DNA of 64,000 nucleotides from Micromonospora profundi. GTDB taxonomy: Bacteria; Actinomycetota; Actinomycetes; Mycobacteriales; Micromonosporaceae. The DNA is taken from positions 2,728,001 through 2,792,000 of the forward strand of contig NZ_JAATJK010000001.1 of the NCBI RefSeq assembly GCF_011927785.1, in the 5' to 3' direction. Position 1 is the first letter of the stretch, and each line of letters opens with the position of its first letter. Positions 9,119 to 19,618 of this stretch are shown one piece after another. Under the pieces are notes generated by a model. It ran no database searches, was not told the origin of the DNA, and worked only from the letters and a program-made list of their open reading frames with translations. Position numbers and translations under genes: made by a program.

Positions 9119-10018
9119 TCAGTAGCTGGGGCAGGTGTTGCGGTACTCCTGGATCTGCGAGCCGCTCGGGCCCGGGCAGAGGAACTGCTCGTAGCGGGTG
9201 TCGTCGTCGACGAACCGCTTCAGCCAGGCCACCATCTGCCGCGCGGTCGGCGTGTTCGTCGTCTGCGGGAAGAAGTGGCTCGCCCCGTTCAACTCCAGGT
9301 ACGCCTTCTCGGCGGAGGCCGGGATGCTGTTGTAGAACGGCACCGAGTGCGACGAGACCGGCGCGACCGAGTCGCTCTCGCCACCGATGATCAGCGTCGG
9401 CACCCGCAGCTCGGACCAGCTCTTGTCCAGGTTCCAGGGCGCCAGCGGCACGGCGGCCTGCAACGACGGCCGGGACGAGGCCGCCTCCAGGCTGCCGCCG
9501 CCACCCATCGAGTGACCGGCCACGGCGAGCCGGCTGCTGTCGATCCGACTCCGCACCGAACTGCGCTCGGTGAGGTAGTCAAGCGCGGCCAGCAGCTGCC
9601 GGCCCCGGCTGTCCGGCTGGTCCAGCCGGGTGTTGGTCTCGATGCCGATCACCACGAAGCCGTGCGAGGCGATCCGCGGGCCGAGCCAGCTGATGCTGGA
9701 CCAGGAGGCCGTGTAGCCGGGCGAGATGGCGATGGCGCCGAAGGTGCCCTCGCTGGTGCTGGTCGGGTAGTAGATGACGCCGCCGCCGAAGCCGGTCACG
9801 CTCAGCGAGGAGACGCTCTGCGAGGCGGTGGTGAAGGGGCCGCGGCTGGCCTCCAGGATCGCGGTGGTCGGGGCGGGGCCCCGCTCGTACGGGCTCGCCG
9901 CCTGGGCGGCACCGGAGGGTCCGGCCAGGACGCCGCCGGCGACGAGGGTGGCGACCAGCGCGAACCGGACGGCTCGGGCTGCCACGGAACGGGGACGGGT
10001 GGTGGTTGGTGACGGCAC
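9119..10018 (-). CDS. Secreted polyester hydrolase / cutinase (PET-hydrolase-like)
   Basis: About 299 residues from the GTG at 10018, chosen because AGGGAG lies 8 nt upstream (GTG 10027 is an alternative). A Sec signal peptide ends near AQAA; the mature protein starts [21 protein letters not shown], nearly the same as Thermobifida cutinases. An alpha/beta-hydrolase triad is visible: Ser170 in GHSMGG, Asp216 in GESDSVAP, His248 in GASHFF. Tyr102 (PGYT) and the serine-adjacent Met171 line the oxyanion hole, and a C-terminal disulfide is likely (Cys281/Cys296). The residue before the Ser is His and the one after the His is Phe, the thermophilic-cutinase pattern rather than the Trp/Ser pair of Ideonella PETase. 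Expected to hydrolyse cutin-like and aromatic polyesters outside the cell. Confidence 0.92.
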   Translation of the reverse strand: MPSPTTTRPRSVAARAVRFALVATLVAGGVLAGPSGAAQAASPYERGPAPTTAILEASRGPFTTASQSVSSLSVTGFGGGVIYYPTSTSEGTFGAIAISPGYTASWSSISWLGPRIASHGFVVIGIETNTRLDQPDSRGRQLLAALDYLTERSSVRSRIDSSRLAVAGHSMGGGGSLEAASSRPSLQAAVPLAPWNLDKSWSELRVPTLIIGGESDSVAPVSSHSVPFYNSIPASAEKAYLELNGASHFFPQTTNTPTARQMVAWLKRFVDDDTRYEQFLCPGPSGSQIQEYRNTCPSY

Positions 10019-10193
10019 GTCGGGCACTCCCTAGAGTCGAGCGATATCGACGTCCGTCAGTGTTGTCCGCTCGGCGCGCCCCCCGCATCGGCGAAATCAC
10101 CAGTCCCGCCCACCGCTGTTGTGTTTTGACCCCCTGACCAGGGGTAGCAGGGCAGACGCCCGCTCATAACGCTCAACGGAGGGGTTCCGTTCC

Positions 10194-12455
<2,262 letters not shown>

Positions 12456-12471
12456 CCTCGTACGGCTCGAC

Positions 12472-12509
12472 AAGGGGCTGCCCTCCACGCCGGTGGAGGG
12501 CAGCCCCTT
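12472..12509. terminator. Bidirectional terminator between katE and LLM gene
   Basis: A perfect 17-bp inverted repeat (12472-12488 with 12493-12509) with loop GCCG, flanked by A on the left and T on the right. It sits between two convergent genes and suits termination in both directions. Confidence 0.9.
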
Positions 12510-12527
12510 GTCTGTCGCCGTCGCGGA

Positions 12528-13403
12528 TCAGCCGAGGTCGGCCAGCCGGGGCACCACCTCGTCGCCGAGCCGCTGCGCGAACTCCACAGGGCGCCGGTCC
12601 GGCGTTACCTGCACCTCGGTGACACCGAGCGCGGCGTACTCGGCGACCTCGGCGAGGAACGCCTCGACGTCGTCCAACGGCGGCCGGTGGGCGACAACCG
12701 TCTTGACGATGCTGTCGTAGTCGCGGCCCTCGGCGGCACAGTGCTCGCGCAGCACGTCCAACTTGCGCGCCACCTCGCCGGCGCCTTCGGCCGTGCCGAA
12801 CAGGTTGCAGGCGTCGGCGTACCGGGCCACCAGGCGCAGGGTCTTCTTCTCTCCCCCGCCGCCGATCATGATGGGCGGGCGGGGACGGCTCAACGGCTGC
12901 GGCGAGTTGATCGTCTCGGCGAGCTGGTAGTGCCGCCCCTCGAACGGCCCGTTGTCGTCGCTCCACATCTGCAGGCAGATGCGCAGCGTCTCCTCCAGCC
13001 GCTCGAACCGTTCGGCCACCGGCACCACTGGCACGCCGAGGCCGCGCTGCTCCCGCTCGTACCAGGACGCCCCGATGCCGAGGCGGGCGCGACCGCCGGA
13101 GAGCACGTCGAGGGTCGTCACGGTCTTGGCGAGCAGACCCGGATACCGGTACATCACACCGGTGACCAGCACGCCCAGTGTCATCCGCTGGGTGTTCGCC
13201 GCCACGTAGCCGAGCGTCGTGTACGCCTCCAGCATCGGCTCTTCGGCCGGGGCCACCGCGTCCATCTGGAAGAAGTGGTCCATCACTGTGAACGAGGCGA
13301 CGCCCGCCTGCTCGGCGGTGGTGGCCGCCTCCGCGAGTGTCGGCGCGATCATGGCCGGATCGGCCGGGTTCGAGAAACTCCAGTAGTGCAGACCAAGCTT
13401 CAT
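12528..13403 (-). CDS. LLM-class F420-dependent oxidoreductase
   Basis: A 291-residue luciferase-like TIM-barrel protein (MKLGLHYWSFSNPADPAM at the start; TLGVLVTGVMYRYPGLLAKT and VLSGGRARLGIGASWYEREQ in the middle). These blocks are characteristic of F420-dependent LLM oxidoreductases of the TIGR03560-like type, including the conserved SGGRxxLGxGxxWxExE element. It would use cofactor F420 for hydride transfer on an unidentified substrate. Single gene, convergent with katE. Confidence 0.88.
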   Translation of the reverse strand: MKLGLHYWSFSNPADPAMIAPTLAEAATTAEQAGVASFTVMDHFFQMDAVAPAEEPMLEAYTTLGYVAANTQRMTLGVLVTGVMYRYPGLLAKTVTTLDVLSGGRARLGIGASWYEREQRGLGVPVVPVAERFERLEETLRICLQMWSDDNGPFEGRHYQLAETINSPQPLSRPRPPIMIGGGGEKKTLRLVARYADACNLFGTAEGAGEVARKLDVLREHCAAEGRDYDSIVKTVVAHRPPLDDVEAFLAEVAEYAALGVTEVQVTPDRRPVEFAQRLGDEVVPRLADLG

Positions 13404-13551
13404 CTGGGCACCTCCGGAGCGAGCCTAGTGGCCCGCGGCGTCACCGGCACGGCTGTCGGCGGTGTCCGCGCGACGGATCCGGCGACAGCCATTACCTGTT
13501 CATGACATCTCGTGGATCATGCGTGGATATCCCGCTGGCAGCTTCTGGTGG

Positions 13552-14727
13552 GTGACCCGAACGCTTACCTCCACCGTCGCCCGGCCCGCCGAGCACCAGC
13601 CCGACGCGCCGCGTGACCGATTCCGTCACCGCCGGCCAATGGCTCTGGCCGCAGCCGCACCGGCGGCGTCGGGACGGGTGCGGTGGGCCGACGCCGCGAA
13701 GGGCGTCTGCATCATCCTCGTCGTCGCCTGGCACGTGATCGTCAAGGACTACCTGCAGATCGACTGGCACCTCGACGTACCTGTGCCGGGCCTGTGGGGC
13801 GCGCTCGGCGAGCAGTTCCTGCCGCTGCGGATGCCGCTGTTCTTCACCATCTCCGGGGTCTTCGCGGCGAACGCCGTCACGCGGCCCTGGCGACGCGTCG
13901 CCCGCAGTCGTGTCGCCGGCCTCCTCTACCTGTACGCCCTCTGGCTGCTGATCCACACAGTGGTCCTCGCGGCGGCACCGGACTTCCCGACCGACCGTGC
14001 CACCTCCGCCCGCGGCCTGCTGGAACAGCTCACGATCACCCCGTCGAACCTGTGGTACCTGTACGCCCTGGCGCTCTACTTCACGCTTGCCAAGGTGACC
14101 AGGCGGGTGCCCCGGGCGCTGGTGCTCGTACCCGCCGCCGTGTTGTCGGCCGTCGCCGCGGCCGGCCTGCTGAACACCCCGGGCAACCGGGCCGGCCTCT
14201 ACCAGAACCTGGTCTTCTTCCTCGCCGGCCTGCACCTGCGACCCCTGATCGAAGAGTGGGCGGCGACCGCCACCCGACGCCGGCTGGTGCTGACCTGCGG
14301 GGCGTACACCGTGGTTCTCGTCGCGATGGCGGCGGCCGGCGCCCAGCGGTGGTTCGGCGTGTGGCCGGTGGTCTCCGTCGTGGCGGTGGCCTTTGGCGTC
14401 ACCGCCGCCGCCCGGTTGTGCCGGTGGCGTGTCCTCGGCGACTGGCTGGCCACCCTGGGGCGCATCACCCTGCCCATCTACGTCATCCACATGCCCGTCC
14501 TGGCGCTGCTGCACCGACTGCTGCACTCCCCCGTGTCCGGGCTGGGCCGAATCGGTCAGGGCCTGGTGGTGCTCGGCTATCCGATAGTGCTGACCGGGCT
14601 CGTCATCGGTCTGAGCCTGGCCATCCACCGCTGGCTGCTGGCGGTACGCGCCGGTTGGCTGTTCGCGCTCCCCGGCCCCCGCCGGCCGGCGGCCCCGGTC
14701 GCCGCCCACCCAGAGCCCGCCAGATGA
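13552..14727 (+). CDS. Acyltransferase-3 family membrane protein (VanT N-domain-like)
   Basis: A polytopic membrane protein of about 390 residues with roughly ten hydrophobic segments. It opens with RVRWADAAKGVCIILVVAWH, the D-x3-G-x6-V-x3-H motif of Acyl_transf_3 proteins, and continues with FFTISGVFAANAV and LPIYVIHMPVL. The start is uncertain (GTG 13552 chosen; GTG 13462, ATG 13519 and ATG 13639 are in frame). Its stop overlaps the racemase ATG by 4 nt and the ligase follows in the same way, so the three are one translationally coupled operon. In VanT this type of domain is fused to the racemase and brings in serine; here it is a separate protein (comparison is inference). Confidence 0.82.
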   Translation: MTRTLTSTVARPAEHQPDAPRDRFRHRRPMALAAAAPAASGRVRWADAAKGVCIILVVAWHVIVKDYLQIDWHLDVPVPGLWGALGEQFLPLRMPLFFTISGVFAANAVTRPWRRVARSRVAGLLYLYALWLLIHTVVLAAAPDFPTDRATSARGLLEQLTITPSNLWYLYALALYFTLAKVTRRVPRALVLVPAAVLSAVAAAGLLNTPGNRAGLYQNLVFFLAGLHLRPLIEEWAATATRRRLVLTCGAYTVVLVAMAAAGAQRWFGVWPVVSVVAVAFGVTAAARLCRWRVLGDWLATLGRITLPIYVIHMPVLALLHRLLHSPVSGLGRIGQGLVVLGYPIVLTGLVIGLSLAIHRWLLAVRAGWLFALPGPRRPAAPVAAHPEPAR

Positions 14728-15857
14728 GCGCGCTGGCCGAGGCGGTGGTCGACCTCGCAGCGATCGCCGGCAACGTCCGGACGGTAGCGGCGGTCACCGG
14801 CACCGACCTGATGGCCGTGGTGAAGGCGGACGGGTTCGGTCACGGCGCGGTGCCGGTGGCGCGGGCAGCGCTGGGTGCCGGCGCCGGATGGTTGGGAGTG
14901 ACCTCGGCGGCCGAGGCGCTGGCCCTGCGCGACGCCGGCATCACCGCGCCCACGCTGAGCTGGCTGCATCGCCCGGACGACGATTTCGCCGCGCTGATCA
15001 GCGCGGATGTCGACGTCGGCGTGTCGACGACAACCCACCTGCACGCGATCGTCGACGCGGCCCGCCGGGTGGGCGTGCCCGCGACGGTGCAGCTCAAGGT
15101 CGACACCGGGTTGTCCCGCAACGGGGCCAGCGGTGACGACTGGCCGGAAATGGTGGCGTGGGCCCGCAAGTACGAGGTGGAGGGCGGGGTCCGGGTTCGC
15201 GGCGTGTGGTCCCACCTGGCCGACGCGGACGTACCCGGCAGTCAGTGCCTGCCCCGCCAGGTGGCAGCGTTCGAGGAGGCACTGCGGATAGCCCGGCACG
15301 CCGGCCTGCACCCCGACCTCGTGCACCTTGCCAACTCGGCGGCGGCGCTGTCGGCGGCCGACACCCGCTTCGACCTGTGCCGGGTCGGGCTCGCCCTGTA
15401 CGGCGTGGACCCGTTCGGCGCGAGCGGGTCCGGCGCGTTCGGGCTGCGGCCCGCCCTGACGCTGCGGACAGCGGTGGTCAACGTCAAACGGGTGCCCGCC
15501 GGCACCGGCGTGTCCTACGGACCGGAGTACGTGACCGGCCGGGCCACGACGCTGGCGTTGCTGCCGCTCGGTTACGCCGACGGCCTGCCCCGCGCCGCCG
15601 AGGGTCGCGCCCAGGTGTGGCTCGGCGACCGACGCCGTCCGATCGTCGGTCGCATCGCCATGGACCAGTGCGTCGTCGACGTCGGCGACCTGCCCGTGGC
15701 CATCGGAGATCCGGTCGTGGTGTTCGGCGCCGACGACGCCGCGCCGAGCGTCACCGAGTGGGCGCGGTGGGCCGGCACCAACCCACACGAGATCTTGACC
15801 GGCATCGGGGCCCGGGTGGGCCGCCACCACATCCACGAGGGAGCACACATCTCATGA
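14724..15857 (+). CDS. alr: Alanine racemase-family PLP enzyme
   Basis: A 377-residue fold-type III PLP racemase. Lys34 in MAVVKADGFGHGA forms the PLP Schiff base; Tyr284 in LPLGYADG is the second catalytic base; SYGPEY and MDQCVVD are the usual C-terminal domain motifs. It converts L- to D-alanine or, if it is VanT-like, L- to D-serine; the motif reading alone does not distinguish these. The ATG overlaps the preceding membrane-protein stop, and its own stop overlaps the ligase start. VKADGFGHG differs slightly from the common VKANAYGHG, which fits a specialised paralogue rather than the housekeeping alr (inference). Confidence 0.9.
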   Translation: MSALAEAVVDLAAIAGNVRTVAAVTGTDLMAVVKADGFGHGAVPVARAALGAGAGWLGVTSAAEALALRDAGITAPTLSWLHRPDDDFAALISADVDVGVSTTTHLHAIVDAARRVGVPATVQLKVDTGLSRNGASGDDWPEMVAWARKYEVEGGVRVRGVWSHLADADVPGSQCLPRQVAAFEEALRIARHAGLHPDLVHLANSAAALSAADTRFDLCRVGLALYGVDPFGASGSGAFGLRPALTLRTAVVNVKRVPAGTGVSYGPEYVTGRATTLALLPLGYADGLPRAAEGRAQVWLGDRRRPIVGRIAMDQCVVDVGDLPVAIGDPVVVFGADDAAPSVTEWARWAGTNPHEILTGIGARVGRHHIHEGAHIS

Positions 15858-16864
15858 CCACACGACTGGCAGTGCTGTACGGCGGGCGCAGCGGCGAGCA
15901 CGCGGTGTCGCGCCGGTCGGGCGAGAGCATCCTGGCCGCGCTGGACCGCGAGCGGTACCAGATCACCAAAGTGCTCATCGGCACCGACGGCGCGTGGCAC
16001 GTCGACGGCCGTCCGACACCGCTGCCCCAGGCGCTGCGGGTCGTACGCGCCCAGGACGTGGTGTTCCCGGCCCTGCACGGCCCGTACGGCGAGGACGGCA
16101 CCGTCGCGTCGCTGCTGGAATGGCTCGGCGTGCCGCACGTGGGCAACGGTGTCTTCGCCAGCGCGGCGGGCATGGACAAGGGCGTCACCAAGCGCCTCCT
16201 CGCGGCGGAGGGCCTGCGGGTCAGCCCTGGGGTGACCCTGCGGCCCGGGGAGGACCTGTCGCCTGCCGACCAGCGGCGTCTCGGTCTGCCGGTCTTCGTC
16301 AAGCCGGCCCGTGCGGGGTCGAGCCTGGGCGTGGTCAAGGTGACGGACTGGGCGAGCCTCCCGGCGGCGCTGGAGCGCGCCCGCGCTGTCGACCCGAAGG
16401 TGCTCGTCGAGCAGGGCGCGCGGGGCCGCGAGATCGACGTGGCGGTCCTTCAGCACCCCGACGGCCGGGTGCAGGCCGGGCCGCCCCTGGAGATCCGGGT
16501 GGCCGGCGATGGTTTCTTCGACTACGACGCGAAGTACGACGGCGGGGCGGTCTTCGAGATCCCCGCCCCGCTCGACGACTCCACCACCGAGGTTCTGCGG
16601 GACCGTGCGATCCGCGCCTTCCACGCCCTCGACTGCCGAGGGCTGCTCCGGGTCGACTTCTTCCTGCCCGGCGAGGGCGCGGAGCCGATCGTGAACGAGG
16701 TCAACACGTTCCCCGGGTTCACGGCCGCGTCGCAGTTCCCGCAGATCTGGCGGCGGGCCGGCATCGGGTTTCCCGCTCTGCTCGACATTTTGATCGACGG
16801 CGCGCTGGCCGACACGGGCCGACGCGCGTCCGGCGGACTGCCGCAGGCTGTCGCTTCGGCGTAG
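15854..16864 (+). CDS. ddl: D-alanine--D-alanine (or D-Ala-D-Ser) ligase
   Basis: A 336-residue ATP-grasp ligase that joins two D-amino acids for the peptidoglycan precursor. Conserved elements: GGRSGEHAVS with Glu15, ALHGPYGEDGT, GMDKGVTKR, VKPARAGSSLGV (Ser156/157), omega-loop FFDYDAKY with Lys227-Tyr228, and VNEVNTFPGFT. The retained Lys-Tyr pair argues against a D-lactate ligase of VanA/B type, which lacks this Tyr; D-Ala or D-Ser as second substrate are both possible. Last gene of the acyltransferase-racemase-ligase operon; its final codons run into a 22-25 bp tandem repeat. Confidence 0.9.
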   Translation: MTTRLAVLYGGRSGEHAVSRRSGESILAALDRERYQITKVLIGTDGAWHVDGRPTPLPQALRVVRAQDVVFPALHGPYGEDGTVASLLEWLGVPHVGNGVFASAAGMDKGVTKRLLAAEGLRVSPGVTLRPGEDLSPADQRRLGLPVFVKPARAGSSLGVVKVTDWASLPAALERARAVDPKVLVEQGARGREIDVAVLQHPDGRVQAGPPLEIRVAGDGFFDYDAKYDGGAVFEIPAPLDDSTTEVLRDRAIRAFHALDCRGLLRVDFFLPGEGAEPIVNEVNTFPGFTAASQFPQIWRRAGIGFPALLDILIDGALADTGRRASGGLPQAVASA

Positions 16865-16950
16865 ACAGCCACGGTCACGTCCGGCGTAGACAGCCGCGGT
16901 CGCCGGCGTAGACAGCCGCGGTCGCCGGCGTAGCCAGCCGCTGTCACGTC
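16857..16950. repeat. Four-copy tandem repeat at a convergent gene junction
   Basis: Units of 25, 22, 22 and 25 bp (starting at 16857, 16882, 16904 and 16926) begin CGGCGTAGACAGCC or a close variant. The two outer units end in CACGTC. The array contains the stop codon of ddl and reaches the stop codon of the GerMN lipoprotein gene. Confidence 0.9.
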
Positions 16951-17450
16951 ACGGGACAGGTCCGGGCCGGGCGGGTGCCGTCCGGCCCGGCCAGCGTGAC
17001 CGGGGCGAAACTCCTGCCCTGCGCGCTGCGCGCCAAGGCATCGGCCACTGTGCAGGCGATCTGGTCGACGGCGAGTGGCGACAGCGGCTTCACCGCACTC
17101 GCCACCGTCACTGTGACGCCGTTTCCGTCGGCTGTCGGGCCCACGTTGGCCGGCACCAGGTCGGTCGGCACGTCGCTGGTGATCCCCCCACTCCGCTCGC
17201 TCTCGGTGGGTCCCTGCGCGAGCAGTGCCAGCGCCTCGGCCGGCGACAGGGACAGCGGCGGCGACGGCGGCTTCATCGACCGGATCGCCAACACGACCTG
17301 TCCCTGCGACAGCAGGTAGATCCCCGTGCCCTCGGCCGGGCCGCTCACCGCGGGGCGGCCGTTTATGACGTCGGTGGGCCGGACCCCGCAGCCCGTGGCG
17401 AGCAGCGCGAACAGGAGCCCTCCCGCGATCAGCGGTGCTCGGCGGCTCAC
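16944..17450 (-). CDS. GerMN-domain lipoprotein
   Basis: A 168-residue exported lipoprotein: signal MSRRAPLIAGGLLFALLATGC with lipobox LATGC, then GVRPTDVINGRPAVSG. Residues ~40-165 fit a GerMN (sporulation/germination) domain as found in LpqB-like proteins (GTGIYLLSQGQVVLAI, PAEALALLAQGPTESE, GVTVTVAS). Its ATG overlaps the histidine kinase stop by 4 nt, so it is co-translated as the third partner of the two-component system, recalling mtrA-mtrB-lpqB. It probably modulates the sensor at the outer face of the membrane (inference). Confidence 0.85.
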   Translation of the reverse strand: MSRRAPLIAGGLLFALLATGCGVRPTDVINGRPAVSGPAEGTGIYLLSQGQVVLAIRSMKPPSPPLSLSPAEALALLAQGPTESERSGGITSDVPTDLVPANVGPTADGNGVTVTVASAVKPLSPLAVDQIACTVADALARSAQGRSFAPVTLAGPDGTRPARTCPVT

Positions 17451-18910
17451 CGTACGTCTCCGTCGGCTGCCGTCTCCGATGCCAGGCGCGGCAGGCGGAG
17501 CGTGAACACCGCGCCGCCATGCTGGCCGTTACCGGCGACGAGGCTGCCCGTCTGGCGGTCGCGGCGGTGCAGGCGCGCGTTCTCCCACGCGATGGCGAGG
17601 CCGAGTCCGCTGCCCTCGGAGCGGGTCCGGGCCGTGTCGGCCTTGTAGAAGCGGTCGAAGACGTGCGGCAGCACCTGCGGATCCAAGCCCGGGCCATGGT
17701 CGCTGACCTCGAGGGTGAGCCAGTCCGCGTCGGCGTCCAGGCGTACGGACACCGGTTCGGCACCGTGCCGGAGGGCGTTACCGACCAGGTTGGCGACGAT
17801 GACGTCGAGCCGGCGGGGGTCGAGCCGGGCGACCACTCCCGGTGCCAGCTCCGTGCGTACCCGCTCGGCCCAGCCCCGCACCCGCAGGGTCGCGGTGATC
17901 GCCGCGGCGACGTCGACGTCGTCGAGGGCGAGCCGCGCCGTGCCCGAGTCGAACCTGCTCACCTCGATGAGGTCGTTCACCAGTTGGGTGAGGCTGTGCG
18001 TCTCCTGACTGACGAGCCGGGCGGCCCGGCCGGCATCCCCCGGCAACCGGTCGGCCTCCTCGTCGAGCACGTCGGTGACCGCTGTCATCGCGGCCAGCGG
18101 TGTGCGCAGTTCGTGTGACACGTCGGCGACGAAGCGCCGGGCGTCGGCCTCCATCCGCCGCAGTTCACCAACCTGCCTCTCCAGTCTCCCGGCGGTGTCG
18201 TTGAAGGTCCGCGCCACGTCGGCCAACTCGTCCACGCCCCGGACGGTCAGCCGGGTGGACAGGTCGCCTTCGCCGAGCCGGCGGGCCGCCTGACCCAGCT
18301 CCCGTACCGGCCGCAGCACGCCCCGCGCGGCCAGCAGCGCCAGCAGGACCGCGAGGATCAGGGACAGCCCGCCGGTCAGCCACGCGAAGGTGGCGAGCCG
18401 GTCGATGCTCTGCTGCTCGGACGCGAGACTGCGTGTCGAGTAGACCTCCAGCCCGGACGGCACGGAGGAACCGTCGGCGCGTTCGATCCTCAGCTGGGTG
18501 CCGATGAGCAGCACTGGCACACCGTCGCGAACGACACGTTGCCAGGCGATGCGACCATCGGCGACCGCCTCCCGCAGCTCCGGGGTGACGGGGTCGGGCG
18601 CCTGGATGCCCTGCGACCACACGCCCCGGTAGTGGATGAGCGTGGTCTCGTTCCGGTCGGTGAGGCGCTGCGCCAACACGTCTAGCTCCTGCGGGTTGGA
18701 CGGCAGGCTGGTGATCGGGTAGACCTTCGCGATCCGGTCGGTGAGCGACGCCACCGCCGCGTCCTGCGCCTGCTGGAGGATCACGGTACGCGCCTGGACG
18801 TAGCTTCCACTGGCCACCACGGCCGTGGTGGTGACGCCCAGCAGGGCGAACGCCAGGACCAGCCGGAGCCGCAGGCCCGAAGCCCTGGCGCCGGCCCGCC
18901 ACAGCGTCAC
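17447..18910 (-). CDS. Sensor histidine kinase (HAMP, HisKA)
   Basis: A 487-residue membrane kinase from the GTG at 18910, chosen because it overlaps the response-regulator stop by 4 nt (an ORF extension further upstream lies inside that gene). Two membrane helices (about 13-37 and 175-200) frame an extracytoplasmic sensor of about 135 residues. A HAMP domain follows (RPVRELGQAARRLGEGDLST), then the H-box VSHELRTPLA, N-box NLVGNALRHG, G1 DHGPGLD and G2 GSGLGLAI. It phosphorylates the adjacent OmpR-type regulator. The stimulus may be envelope stress, given the cell-wall operon next door (inference). Confidence 0.92.
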   Translation of the reverse strand: MTLWRAGARASGLRLRLVLAFALLGVTTTAVVASGSYVQARTVILQQAQDAAVASLTDRIAKVYPITSLPSNPQELDVLAQRLTDRNETTLIHYRGVWSQGIQAPDPVTPELREAVADGRIAWQRVVRDGVPVLLIGTQLRIERADGSSVPSGLEVYSTRSLASEQQSIDRLATFAWLTGGLSLILAVLLALLAARGVLRPVRELGQAARRLGEGDLSTRLTVRGVDELADVARTFNDTAGRLERQVGELRRMEADARRFVADVSHELRTPLAAMTAVTDVLDEEADRLPGDAGRAARLVSQETHSLTQLVNDLIEVSRFDSGTARLALDDVDVAAAITATLRVRGWAERVRTELAPGVVARLDPRRLDVIVANLVGNALRHGAEPVSVRLDADADWLTLEVSDHGPGLDPQVLPHVFDRFYKADTARTRSEGSGLGLAIAWENARLHRRDRQTGSLVAGNGQHGGAVFTLRLPRLASETAADGDVR

Positions 18911-19602
18911 AGGGGCCCGAACCGGTAGCCGAACCCGCGGACCGTCTGGATGAAGACCGGGGCCGACGGCTCGTCCTCGATCTTGGCGCGCAGCCGCTGC
19001 ACGCAGGCGTCGACAAGGCGCGAGTCGCCCAGGTAGCCGTGCTCCCACACCGCCTCCAGCAGCTGCTGACGGCTGAGCACCTGCCCCGGCGTGTGGGAGA
19101 GTTCGAGCAGCAGGCGCAGCTCCGTCGGGGCCAGGCTGACCGGCTTGCCGTCCTTGCTGACCACCAGTGCGGCCCGGTCGATGGTCAGGGCGCCGTGCTG
19201 GCGCAGGCCGGGCCGTTCGGTGTCGGCGCGCCGCGACTCGACTGTCGTGCGGCGCAGCACCGCGCGGATGCGTGCCTCCAGCACCCGGGGCTGCACCGGC
19301 TTGACCACGTAGTCGTCGGCGCCGGCCTCCAGGCCCGCCACCACGTCCATGTCGTCGTTGCGGGCGGTGAGCATGATGATCGGCAGGTCGCCGAGTTGGC
19401 GGATCCGCCGGCAGACCTCGAACCCGTCCATACCGGGCAGCATGAGATCGAGGACCACGACGTCGGCAGTGGCCGCGCGCAGTCGTTCCAACCCCTGCTC
19501 ACCGGTTGCCACGGCGTCGACAGTGTGGCCCTGTCGGGTGAGCGCCAACTGCAACCCGTCACGGACCGTCTGGTGATCTTCGATCAGCAGGACCTGGGAC
19601 AT
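18907..19602 (-). CDS. OmpR-family response regulator
   Basis: A 231-residue regulator: receiver domain with the acidic pocket near residues 8-9 (IEDH), phospho-acceptor Asp52 (VVVLDLMLPGMDG), Thr79 and Lys101 (VVKPVQPR), then a winged-helix DNA-binding domain ending TVRGFGYRFGPL. First gene of a translationally coupled RR-HK-GerMN operon. Its promoter region is short (16 bp after the PAP2 gene stop), so it may be read together with the PAP2 phosphatase gene upstream. Confidence 0.93.
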   Translation of the reverse strand: MSQVLLIEDHQTVRDGLQLALTRQGHTVDAVATGEQGLERLRAATADVVVLDLMLPGMDGFEVCRRIRQLGDLPIIMLTARNDDMDVVAGLEAGADDYVVKPVQPRVLEARIRAVLRRTTVESRRADTERPGLRQHGALTIDRAALVVSKDGKPVSLAPTELRLLLELSHTPGQVLSRQQLLEAVWEHGYLGDSRLVDACVQRLRAKIEDEPSAPVFIQTVRGFGYRFGPL

Positions 19603-19618
19603 GCCGCCAAGTATCCCA

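Noticed and set aside
16857..16950. Short CRISPR-like array
   Set aside because: Units are contiguous with no unique spacers, and no cas gene is near.
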